Source: Datnioides undecimradiatus
Lineage: Eukaryota > Chordata > Actinopteri > Lobotiformes > Datnioididae
NCBI GenBank assembly: GCA_008933995.1
Contig: WARS01004318.1
Coordinates: forward strand, 447,089-511,088
DNA: 64,000 nucleotides
Direction: 5' to 3'
Shown: piece by piece, positions 9,486-21,293 of the stretch
Layout of the letters: each line of letters begins with the position of its first letter
Numbering within the stretch: the first letter of the stretch is position 1
Program-made: the position numbers and the translations under genes
Notes under the pieces: model-generated
Seen by the model: the letters and a program-made list of their open reading frames with translations, nothing else
Database searches by the model: none
Told to the model about the DNA's origin: nothing

Positions 9486-10312
9486 GACGCAGACACTTCC
9501 CTCTGTGACTCTGCAGCTGCTCCACTGCTCAGGCTGCTGGTTGCTCTGCAGACAAACATCAGCTCCACATGGTTTTGGTGTTTGCTGTCAGGTTTGAGGT
9601 CCAGGTTGATGGAGGGTTAACGTACAACTGTGAGTGGTCACATGACTGAACTCAGCGTGCCAGCTCTCAGCAGTTCAACCCTGCAGCTGCTGCTTCCTTG
9701 TTACTGAGCTGTGCTGCGTTTAGGAACAGCAGCCGGCGTCCGAACACATTGACTCACGTCTTCTGCAGCTCGATGTTTTATTTTTTCTTTCCTCAGTGGG
9801 AAAAAACACCAAAGTGGACTCAAGAATCAGTCAGGGCGTGAAGGTTTATTCAAACAAAGTGGAACAAACGGCTTCGCTTGACCATCACGGCTCTGCAAAT
9901 GTCTTTGGTTGAATATTAGACCGGCTTCATATCAAAAGAGAAGATTTTGGCATTTTAATCTAAAGATCACGAGATCAGACCGCCTGAAACAAGTCTGCGT
10001 AGGCTTCGGTCTCCGTCATAGGCACATTGTGACTCCACAACTCTACATACGACACGACTGTTGGGGCCTCTGCCTGCTGTGCAGTGCAGTTGAGTAGTGA
10101 TGTTTGCTGCTGTAGTCTACAGCAGAACACAGATCATGATGCAACCTACATTTAACGCTCTGAGACTGTACAAACTGTGGGAATGAGAGCGTTAAAATGC
10201 ATGAGATGGAAGTGGAGGGTGTACAACATCAGAGAGAAACTATAAAAATAGAGAAATATGCAGATTAGAGGCGTTGGCGCCGCGTGAACGTCACTGATTT
10301 AAAGAAATGTAC

Positions 10313-10318
10313 TTTATT
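10313..10318 (-). terminator. Candidate polyadenylation signal of the zinc-finger gene
   Basis: AATAAA on the minus strand about 530 bp after the stop codon. No nearer canonical hexamer was noticed. Confidence 0.35.
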
Positions 10319-10496
10319 TTAGAGATGAGGCGATTGGCAGCTCTGAACTGACCTCAGATCAGAAGGTCACGTCGAATATTACAAAACTCTGGTGAAAACT
10401 GTGACAAGGCGCAGTGTGAGGCAGCGATCAGACAGGAAGTCTGTTGGTTTTCTCAGGTTATTTCCTGTTGTCTTAAAACTATTCAAAACACATCAG

Positions 10497-10498
<2 letters not shown>

Positions 10499-10535
<37 letters not shown>
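10499..10535. repeat. (CA)n microsatellite
   Basis: CA dinucleotide run of about 36 bp downstream of the zinc-finger gene. Confidence 0.95.
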
Positions 10536-10537
<2 letters not shown>

Positions 10538-10848
10538 CTGGCTGCAACAAATACTCATTTGAATGTGGATTCTTCTGCCACTGAAAACAGTCCCTAACAA
10601 ACGCACGCTCTCCTGCTGCTTGTCTCAGATGTTTTTAATATTTGTGAGGTGCGGTCCACTGGGACAGGAAGTGATGTCATATCAGCTCTGCTGACAGTAA
10701 GAAATGGCTTCTTGTTTGAAGCGTGAACATTGTGACATTTCTCAGAAACCACACAGATCCTCTCAGACCACGGTCGCTGATGCATGGCGTGATTTCTGCA
10801 CAGGGAGCTCGACGGAGTGTTTGCGTACACATCGGCGCGTCTGCACGC

Positions 10849-13732
10849 TCACTTGTCGGTCGTGTGGCTCTTCATGTGAAGCCTCACGTACGTCTTGCGG
10901 TGGAAACCTTTGCCGCAGATCTCACAGCGGTGCGGTTTCTCCCCGGTGTGCGTGCTGCTGTGCTGCTTCAGTGTGGAGTGGTCGCTGAAGCAGCGGCCGC
11001 AGATGTTGCACAGGTACGGCTTCTCGCCCGTGTGCGTCCTGATGTGTCGCATCATGTTGTGTCGGCAGTTGAAGGATTTGCCGCACTCGCTGCAGAGAAA
11101 CGGCTTCTCCCCCGTGTGGATCCTCATGTGCATCTCCAGGTTTCCCTGACTGTCGAAACACTTCCCGCACACCTCGCAAACTTTCCCATTCTTGTGAGTT
11201 TTCAGGTGAAGTTTCAGGTCCTCCTCCGAGTCGAAATGCGTCCCGCAGACGCCGCAGAGATCCGTGGCGTGACTTTTGGCGTGATTCACCAGAGAAACCA
11301 TGGAGTGAAACATCTTCCCGCACACCTCACATATGGTCCGAGTCTGCTGCTTCTTGGATGATGATGTCTTTGTCTTCCTCTCGCCGTCGTTGCCGCTTTC
11401 ATTTGCAGACGTGTCGTTGTTGGGCTCCAGGTTCTTCTTGTGCACGTGCAGCAGCAGGTGGCGTTTCAGCGTGGAGTAGTCGTTGAAGCACTTGCCACAT
11501 ATGGTGCAAGGATACGGCTTCTCGCCTGTGTGGATCCTGATGTGTCGCATCATGTTGTGGCGGCAGTTGAAGGACTTTCCGCACTCGCTGCAGTTAAACG
11601 GCTTCTCTCCCGTGTGGATCCTCATGTGCGTCTCCAACGAGCTGGAGGCCCCGAAACATTTCCCGCAAACACTGCAGATTTCAGCTTTCACGTGTGTTTT
11701 CAGGTGGACTCTGAAGCTCTCCTCGGTGTCGAAGCGCTCCCCGCAGACGCCGCACACGTCCTTGGGGTGAACCTCCATGTGATTCACCAGGGAGACGTTG
11801 GCGTGAAAAGCCTTCCCGCAGATTTTGCAGCAGATCCGTGGTTTGTTTTTTTTATTCGGGTGCAGCGTCGGGGCCATCGGCAGACGAGGCCCTTTCAACT
11901 TCTTCCACTTGCGGTTGTGGTTGGTGTCACTGTCGTCACTCGGAGAACCTGCGCTGCCCCTCCACTCCTCGTCGCTGTCTTCGTTTTCGGCTGCAGAGCA
12001 GCTGGAGGAGGCGGCGTCCTCGCCATCCGCCTTTGCCTGGTCCTGCTTGGCTGAGGTGCTCGGCAGCGGATCAACTTCTTTAGCTCCCTGGTGCCCGACC
12101 TGAAGCTGGTCCAGCTCGTTCTTCACATACGGTGGAGTGAAGATGAACCTGATGGTGTCCTCCTCCTCCTCCTCCTCCTCCAGCGGCTGAAGCTGCTGCT
12201 CCTCCAGGCTCTGCGCTTCCTGTGGAGGCTCCTGCTCCCGACTGGAGCTCCACGCCTGATCGCAGTGTTGCTGCTGCGCGTCAGAGGGGAAGTCTTCATC
12301 CCAGACGGAGAGCGCCAGCTGTGGTTGGTCTGCAGGATGTAAACACAGAGGAAGAAACTGTTTTGATGAAGTATGACTTATAAACCAGACAGAGGCAGCA
12401 GGAGGTGTTCCTTCCTAATCTGCACGTTACTTTAACAGTTAATCAACAACTGATGTCGGATAAACAGCAAAATCTTTCACAATAATCATGTTTCCTCAAG
12501 CCCACTGTGACATCTTCACAGTTTTAATGTGACTTTAAAGCCTTGTGATTGGGACCAGGTTTATTTCACACCGAGGTATGCATATATAAATATATTAACA
12601 TTTTTCCTTAGTATGTTTTTAATTTGGTTTCTCCAAATCTTTGTTTTCACGCTGTTAATATGATGTAATATCATTTAAACTCATAACTGGACCAAAATGT
12701 ACACATGGAGGTTTGACGGGGTCTGTTTTTCATGTGTTCATGTTCAGGTAAGAGGCTCCATCCGCTGACATTTTTCCAATATTAAAGGTGTAACATGACA
12801 CTAAAGGAAGCTAAAACAGCTCCAAACTGTCATTGCTACACTGGATTTGTCTGACAACCACCTAAGCATGACACCAGACCCCATTTAATGAGTCATGTTT
12901 TTTTTATTTGACCTACAAGCTGATACTGACAGGTTAACTCGGAACAGCAATCTTTTACATAATTATTCAGGTGCAATCTATTATTCGGCATGCCTAAAAC
13001 CTGCCAACCAACATGCATTTGTACGTATTTTGTTTCTAAACGCCCCGCCTCTTCCGGCAGGACCGCCGTCTTCCATTAACAGGAGTTACGGCCGTATCAC
13101 CGCTGACTGTGTTTAGATCCAATAAAAGGGGAGTTTGGGAAAAACATTGAGATGCTTAGTGAGTTTCTTCTATGCCGAATGCAGAAATCTCACTTTGAGA
13201 TTAATTTAAACTCTAAAATGATGGTCTGTCACGCTTTAACGTTTGCACACAAACAAACAAATGTTGTATTTTTAAAAAACTAAACGGAGTTCGGTGTCTT
13301 GGGGGAGGCAGGTGTCATCTCAAACCGGAAGGACCTGGTTAATAGGACTCAGGTTAAGATTTAATCACAGTTAGCGGCCGAGTTATTAAAGCATAATTAA
13401 AGGCAAACACGTGACAGAGCTAAGCTAACGTTAGCTTCATTGACAGCACTTTCCTCAGCAGGAAAGTGGGCGTTGACGAGGCTCCGGTTGGTGGCGACGC
13501 GGCGCTCAGGCGGATCGTTTCTGCGGATGCACAAACCTGCGTGTTTGTTAATCTTTATTTCGGGTCTTAAAACTGTCTGCAGCATCCTGCGCTGCCGCCG
13601 GATCTCCCGTTTGGAGAGCAGGATCTCCTCCTCGTAGCCCGCGATGGTCTTTTTCACCGCCTCGAAGATCTCGTCTGCGGCCGCGGACAGCCGCTCGTTA
13701 ACGAGCACTCTGAGCAGCTGGATGCTGGACAT
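10849..13732 (-). CDS. C2H2 zinc-finger protein, 11 fingers, two exons
   Basis: Exon 1 is 13537-13732; exon 2 is 10849-12329. The joined frame is 558 aa. Exon 1 starts MSSIQLLRVLVNERLSAAAD, the N-terminal exon typical of fish C2H2 proteins, with a helical Lys/Arg/Glu region up to RPEIKINKHA. The split codon G|AC gives Asp, then QPQLALSVWDED as in this family. An acidic, Ser-rich linker precedes the fingers. Eleven CxxCx12HxxxH fingers follow: five, a basic Ser-rich spacer of about 35 residues, then six. Fingers 3-4-5 and 8-9-10 use TGEKP linkers and mirror one another (CGKSFNCRHNMMRHIR occurs in both), indicating internal duplication. The frame upstream of the chosen ATG opens only with GTG. 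It is probably a nuclear DNA-binding regulator; the target is unknown. Confidence 0.88.
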
Positions 13733-13739
13733 GACGCGG

Positions 13740-16700
13740 GCCGACACCCGGCGGACGCTCACGCAGATTCACCGCTACCACGCGCTGGGGTTTGTTATGA
13801 AAGTCGCAGCTCGACATGCAGCGTTTGGTCAAGTTAACGCGCATGCTCGGCTGGTGAGAAGTACTTCCGGTCAAGTTGTTTTCTTTTCAAAATAAAGTTT
13901 TGTTTTTTAAATGCAGATGTTCAAAAGCAACACGCTCCTTTACAAAGATAACTTAACATTTTCAGACGTGTTTGTACATGTTAAGATATAAGATAAGAAG
14001 TATATTTTGTTTATATATTGAACTGTTGTGCCATGGTGTTCCCTTATTGATTTGTGGTGTTGTTGAACTTCTTTGTAAAATCTACAATATTTCATACAGC
14101 AGCTGTTAATAATACACAGAATGTGTACCACCTTCATTCTGTGCAGCACATCATCTGTATCATCACTGATACTGTATTTTGTGCATCAGCATATATTAAA
14201 TGCGTATTTTCCTTTGTTTTTTTCTTTTTCTTAAGGTTTTTATTTTATTCTAATTGAATTATTGTGAAATTAGAATAAACTTGAGCTTTGAAACAGTCCA
14301 AATAAATCTGTTGTTGATATTTATGATTCATATTTGGAGACTTCTGAATAACAAACACTCGCTGTCTCTAATGTGGACATTTACTTATCTGAGTCTTGGG
14401 TCTGTTTCTGTCTGTGGAGCTGTTCTGAGGAGTCTCCAGCAGATGGCAGCATTTTCAAAACAACCCAAACTTCCTTTAAAGCTGCAACAAGAACCAGGTG
14501 GAAATGATCAGCAGCGACATTTTGACTCCAACATTCAACTGTTTTATTGTGAAAAAGTCTTTCTCTTCATATTCCTGCCTTGAAACTGTACAATCAATAA
14601 TTTAAAAAAAAGAAAAACGTTCAGCTCTGTGTTTGAAGAACACACTCTCACACACACACACACTCTCACTCTCACACACACTCTCACTCTCACACACACA
14701 CACACACTCTCTCTCTCTCTTCAGATCACTCAGCAGCTTTAGCCAAAAAACAGATTAGTGTTTTACAGGTTGTGTTTTTTCTTCTTTTCTTATTTTTTTG
14801 TCCAACTTGTCGCCGTCGTCCGCTCCTTTACACAAACACTTTCCACAAAATCAGAGGTGTGTCCCTGCATCTCCCATCGTCCTCCGCAAACGTTTCCGAC
14901 TTTTTAAAAAGTGAAAATCCAAAATGGAAAAACAATTTTACAAAAAAGGGGTCGACAAACGCTCAAACAAAGAGACGCAGGAGCAGAACATGGAGGAGGA
15001 TGGTGGTTGTGTTATCAAATAACACAGCAGAACACAGCAGGGCAGAGAGGGAAACCTCTTCTGAACATCTTGGCAGCAAGTTTGAGTTAAAGTCATTTTC
15101 AGCTCCACCTCCCTTTAAACACTGGAAACCTAACACAAAGTGCTCTGTGTGTGTTGGCTAACACCTGAACACACACACACAGACTGCAGCTGGTTGTCAG
15201 GTACGTCTCCCGTTTAAAGGACCGAAGCATGTGTCACACGTATGTATGTTACAAGCATGTGTTTCTACAGGTTTTAACCAGTTAACAAGCTCTAATGTTA
15301 GCATGCTAACACCCTCACGTTAAGCAGGTACCGTGTTTACCACGCTGCAGCAGTTTGGTTTAGCATGTTAGCATGCTAACACTTGCTAACACCTAAAGTT
15401 GGTACGTTTCATTCTGAAGGGAACATGAAGGTGTTAGCTAGGTGTCACAACAATCCGTCCAATAGCTGTTCGGCGCCAAAGCAAAGAGCTCTGGCCAATC
15501 AGCATCCTCTGAAGGACTACTGGCAGCTGCCGGGGCGTGGTTTACATGTCACCATGACGACAGAGTGATGGCAGCTCCTAACGAGATTAGCTTAGTGGCT
15601 GCATTAGCGTCATTTCTATCAGAACCAGAGAACATTTGTAAAACAGCAACGGAGGCTTTTCTGAATGGGAAAGATGTTTTCACTCTTCGTCCTGATCTGA
15701 TTGGTTAAAGTTAGCCTGCAAAGTGTTTCAACATCTTGGGAGGCAGAGACAACTCACTGAGATAGCGAGGAGGAGAGACAAGCAGCAAGGAAAGGAAACT
15801 AGGAAAGGGCAGATGCTGAGGCGGACGAGTGGTGGAGACGCAGAAATGAGCGGCGCTGAGCTTCCTGTGGAGGATGAAAGAGCAGCGAGGAGAGACGGAG
15901 CCGGGGCGTTGTGATGAAGCCCTCCAGAGATCTAAGAAAAGAGCATCTATTATTCAGCAGCTATGAATCATGGGACAGAGTGCGCAGGCGGTGGTGCAGA
16001 TGAGAGGGAGAGAGGGAGAAGAAGACGCGCTGCATTCGACCCTGTGGGAGATCCAGCCGCAGCGGTTTGGCGTTGGAAGGCGGCGACTCGCAGCGAGTTC
16101 ACGTGCTGCAGCTCGTGTTGACACAACGCCACTGTGGTCACCTGACGCACACGGATCGACTCAAACAGCAACATGTTTCCTTGGTGTTGAAAGTTATTTA
16201 CAACTCATTCGAACGCAGCTGCCATATTTCCCACTGGACCTGAATGCAACACAGAGTGAAAACATGTGGCTGCTAACATGATAATCACATCCTGATTATA
16301 TCGTTATCTCCAGAAGACAAACGCGTGTTGTTTTCGTGTCTGCCTGATGCATCATCTGATGAAAGGAGCCAAAAACACTCAGAAACTGAATCTTCATGGT
16401 TTTAAACGTTTGAAAAACCATAGTTCTCTTTCTCTGCTGACTTATCTCGTTTCAGCACAAACATCAAAGCACATTTGTGTCTAATGTTCACTCAGCTGCT
16501 CATAAATGACTGGGTGACGTTCAGGGACACCTGATAAACACAGGAGACTGTTTACTATCAACACCTGAGTTATTCCACTGTACCTGACGGCTTCGTGTCT
16601 TTCCCTGATCCTGTCCAGCTACTCGGACTGGTTTCTGTCTGCACGCCTGCGTCTCAGCTTCCTGTCCCTCAGGTTCACGCCGCCCCTCCGTGTGACTCAA

Positions 16701-18653
16701 CACTGAAACAAGTGGCGTGGAAAACATCAGTGGGTGGGAGTGGTTTTACATCCTGCTGCACAGCAGTAACAGGCTGATCAAACACTGCTTGTGCGCGGGG
16801 AAGTTAAAGTGATATTCCACCGAAAATCTTTCCCGTTGGTATCATTTCACCTCAGAAACCGGTTTTTGCTGCAGTTATTAATAAATTCACAGATTTGCAA
16901 TTTAGCAGCGATGTGACTCTGCAAAGGTCACACCAACATATCACCACAAGACTGTTTCTGATTCATACAGCAGGAAGTAAACTGCTGACACAGCAGGAAC
17001 ATCAACACTCCGATGTGTCCTCGATAAGGGAGTATCAGCCGACTGACGAGTGCTGATATAAACCAGAGCAGCAGCTCATCGTCACGCTGAAGGAACTAGG
17101 AGCAGAAGATATTTTGCTCATTTCCTCCTGAAAACAATGAATAAATCAATCGAAACTGTTGAGGGTTGTTTTTCTGTTAGGGTACCGGTGCTTGGAGGGG
17201 CCAAAAAGGCAGAGAGAATCACATTTCAGCAGCAGACCCTCCTCACATTTTCTATTACAGCATTTTAAAATGCACCATATATGAAATAAGTCTATATTTT
17301 ATTATTACAGGTTTGTTATTCATTTAAACTATATTAAGAACAGAAGGAAATCCACTGTTCAATGAACCAGACTGACCAACATTAGTGTAATTAACATCAA
17401 GCAGCCCGAGCACACAGAGACTTTGAGTGGAGCGTCACTGTGGAGGAGGAGACTGTGCAGGTACGCGTAATGTAAGTGATTTAACCTGCGGTGGTGTGTG
17501 TGCACGTTCCTGCTGCAGGGGACAGGTGAGACAGGACAGGTGAGGGGAACGGCAGAGAAGGAAACGAGAGAAGAGGAAGTGACAGTGACATAAATCTCTA
17601 TCTCACCTCCAGACTACAACTCCCAGAAGCTCCTGGGGCCTGAGGGAAACATCTCCGGCTGCGCCCGCTTCGCTCAGCACTGGTTTTATTTGTTCAAACA
17701 CTTTTTTTCCAGTTGGCATCAAGTTTAAAAATGAATTTCACATTTCCTTAAATAGGCTACTGATTTTTTTTTTTTTAATAGTGTTGAGTGGTTTCCATGG
17801 CAACAAGCATCGTCTACCACAGGATTATCACACACACCTCTGACGTGTGAACTGGCTCCTGTGGGATTCGACGGAGCTGTGAAACTTCACACTGGAGTCT
17901 GTTTTGAAATGCGTCGCAGACGAGCTGGCTCGTTAAAAACGGTTGTCGACGCGCTGATTTTGTTTATAACGACCCCAAAAACAGGCTCAAGGCACAAAAA
18001 CAGGTCTGGAGATCAGGTCCAACACCGACGGGAACCTTCACTCAGCTTGTTACCAAGATTTCCAACATCCCTGCCTCCACAGAGCGCTCTGACACGACTG
18101 CCGCAGCCAGCCGAGGATAAAGATCAATGAAAAGCATTGACGGGTTATTAGTGTCTCGATCGTTAGCTTATTGGTCAATAAAATAGCAAATAAAGGGAGG
18201 TGTGCACAGAAAATGCTCTAACCACACAGAGAAGAGAGAAAGGTACGTGAGACATGAAGGTGATGGACTGAGGTGGTTTGTGTGAAGCACGGACACGATG
18301 AGCGGCGAGCGTCATGTAGAGAAACTAAATACGGTGCAGTTGGTGAGAGATCGCTGTACATGTAGTTAACAGTCCTGCAGACGGGGGGGCTCTGGAGTCT
18401 CTCTCGCTCATGTTAGTGGTGAGGATCGGCAGTCCCTCTGATATCATGAGGGGCCGTTCGAGCCCCATCCTGCCCCCTCAACCTGCAAAGTATCATGCTC
18501 TTTAACAAGATCTCATGAAGGCGAGAGGTAGCACCCGTTCATCCCTTTATCCATCATTCCTGCTCTTCAGCTCCTCAGGTCCAGGGATGTGCTCTCCTCA
18601 GACAGACAGACATCATCCTATCCGTCCGTCTCCTGATCCTGTGCCGCCGCTCA
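13740..18653. other. Non-coding interval; zinc-finger 5' region and probable RAB40C 3'UTR
   Basis: Short open frames here show no recognisable family. Features seen are AT-rich DNA at 13.9-14.4 kb, mixed CA/CT repeats (14649-14720), a minus-strand AATAAA at 14543-14548, two copies of the 14-bp palindrome GTTAGCATGCTAAC (15297-15310, 15367-15380), and a T-run at 17767. The RAB40C stop is at 18654. How far its 3'UTR extends cannot be read from the sequence. Confidence 0.4.
14649..14720. repeat. Mixed (CA)n/(CT)n microsatellite
   Basis: Interrupted CACACA and CTCTCT blocks over about 70 bp. Confidence 0.85.
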
Positions 18654-21097
18654 TTAGGAGATCTTACAGTTGTTGCGGGTGCAGTTCTGCGGCGGGCTCT
18701 GCGGTGGACGGATGGACTTGGAGCGCTTCAGGCTGTTGCCTTTTGAGCCGCCGGTCGGGTTGGCCAGCGAGTAGGAGCGTCCGTGCATCATGACGGCGTT
18801 CATGCCGTTGGCCATGGAGAAGGACTTGAGGTGGGACTTGATGGCGACGGGCAGCGGGAGCTTGTCGATGAGGTGCACCGGCGTGCACGACACGATGGCT
18901 CTGCAGCAGAGGTCCTGCAGGCTGAACACTGCAGAGGGAGGAGGACAGAGAGCTGCTCAGTGTGTTTCATAAATGCAACGATGTTTTGGTGCAAGTAGCT
19001 CAGAACGTCTCAAATCTCTGTTTTAAAACTCGTGTTTGTCCAGTCGCTGAGTATCGATGACATCCATCTTAATTATAAGAGTTGTTATTTGCATTCATTC
19101 ATGTTAATCTTCTGTAGTTGTATCTATAACATATAAAACTTATAAAGATCAAATGCATCAAATCAGCGATGGAAACGGTTTCTGTTGTTGCAGTGACAGA
19201 ATGACAGAAGCAGTGGAAACTGAAACTACACTGAATTAAATGAGAAACGTAGTAATTATGATGAATGAGCTGCTGCTACAGGTGGTGTTTGTTCTCACCT
19301 CAGTGTTGTTTGTTTGTTTTTACCCAAACTTTATTTGTTTGTGCTGCAGATTATTTGAATAGTGGCTTTTAAATGAGAATTCATTTAAAGTTCAATTCAA
19401 TAAAGTTTTTATGTTTTAATAAAGTTATTATCCTGTATCTGCAGCAGCTGTTTTACTTTAATGTGCAGGTGAGATTCGTCCGGCTCAGATCATGTGACCC
19501 CCCGGCGCAGCGGTCCACTCACCTCTGTTGGGCCTCCAGAACTTCTCCATGCCGTGCCTCATGAGGACGATGCGCGACAGCTCGGTGAAGGACTCGATGA
19601 CGTTGAAGTTGCACAGGGGGCTCACCTCGAAGAAGGTCATGCCGTTCTTCTCGGCGTACGCCCTCGCCTGCTCAGTGGGAACCTGCCGCTTGAAGGCCAG
19701 GTGTAGACGGTTACCGACGAGGATCCGAGGAACTCCCGGAGCATGCTGGGAAGGGAAGCATCAAACAAATGAACAACTGATGTGTTTTATACGAGCTCCA
19801 GTTCTTAATCTTAACTTTGAGAATCCCAGATTAAAATGTCGTAAAAAGCTGCTCATCAGAGTTTAATCTGAGCTGTGTCATACAGAGCGATGGGAGGAGG
19901 AAGGGACTGACCGGAGGCTCGTTATTAATTCAAGCCTCCTGCCTTCACTCCTCAGTGTCTCCACAGTTTAAACGTGTGATTTGGAGAATATTCAGCAAAC
20001 ACAAAGTGCCTCAACTCACAAAAACACTGAACACAAATACCACCCAACTGAACTGGAAACTTAATATTGTATAAAACACAACATTTGTGTTTTGATCAAA
20101 ATGTATAATTAACATTTTAAACTATATGACTCCAGAGTCTCTGCAGGCATTGAAGCTGAGTCTCTGCTTTAATACAGTGATGTGTTGCTGTGACTCCAGA
20201 GTCTCTGCAGAGCACTGAAGGTGAGTCTCTGCTTTAATACAGTGATGTGTTGCTGTGACTCCAGAGTCTCTGCTTTAATACAGTGATGTGTTGCTGTGAC
20301 TCCAGAGTCTCTGCAGAGCATTGAAGCTGAGTCTCTGCTTTAATACAGTCATGTTGCTGTGACTCCAGAGTCTTGCTTTTAATACAGTGATGTGTTGCTG
20401 TGACTCCAGAGTCTCTGCAGAGCATTGAAGCTGAGTCTCTGCTTTAATACAGTGATGTGTTGCTGTGACTCCAGAGTCTCTGCAGAGCATTGAAGCTGAG
20501 TCTCTGCTTTTAATATTGGAAGTCATGTGTTGCTGTGACTTCCAGAGCCCTGCAGAGCATTGAAGCTGAGTCTCTGCTTTAATACAGTGATGTGTTGCTG
20601 TGACTCCAGAGTCTCTGCAGCATTGAAGCTGAGTCTCTGCTTTTAATACAGTGATGTGTTGCTAGACTCCAGAGTCTCTGCAGAGCATTGAAGCTGAGTC
20701 TTGCTTTACAGTGATGTGTTTCAGAAAGCAGCTTCTTGACCTTTTTGCAGAGTCATACTGCTGAGTCAGCTGCTCAGCCGCAGAGAGAAGCTCTGTTTCA
20801 CTTCATTAACACTCACTGACTAGTTGATCAGCTTAACCTTATTCCGTCCCTTCTTCTTTAGATTTGGTCATTTTTCACCATTTCCTGAGATTTTGTGACA
20901 CTACATTTAATTAACTGATCGCAACATAACAAAAGATGAAAACAGTCATTTACTAAAAATGTTTTACTCTAAACGAGCACTTTGCACAAAACACAGTCAG
21001 CCTGTTTTTCACCTTCCACACTCTATTTCTGAACACACCACATGTGTGGAGGTGGAGCAGGAAAGGCCAAAATCCTGAAACATACATTCCTCAGGCC

Positions 21098-21152
<55 letters not shown>

Positions 21153-21217
21153 CACAGACAGACATCCTTGAAAGGTAGTCATAGAAGGACATGAGGAGAG
21201 GCACGTCCTCCCCACAT

Positions 21218-21293
<76 letters not shown>

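Larger units (their letters stand above)
9500..10848. other. Intergenic region and probable 3'UTR of the zinc-finger gene
   Basis: No gene is seen. It contains a (CA)n run (10499-10535) and a minus-strand AATAAA at 10313-10318 that could end the zinc-finger transcript. Around 9690-9735 it resembles 6650-6690 (shared GTTACTG...GTGCTGCGTT.AGGAACA). Confidence 0.45.

Noticed and set aside
10704-12103. Plus-strand and out-of-frame open frames over the zinc-finger exon
   Set aside because: They are shadows of the repetitive C2H2 coding sequence.
15723-16281. Short Arg-rich frames in the 15.7-16.3 kb region
   Set aside because: No family similarity or exon structure is recognised.
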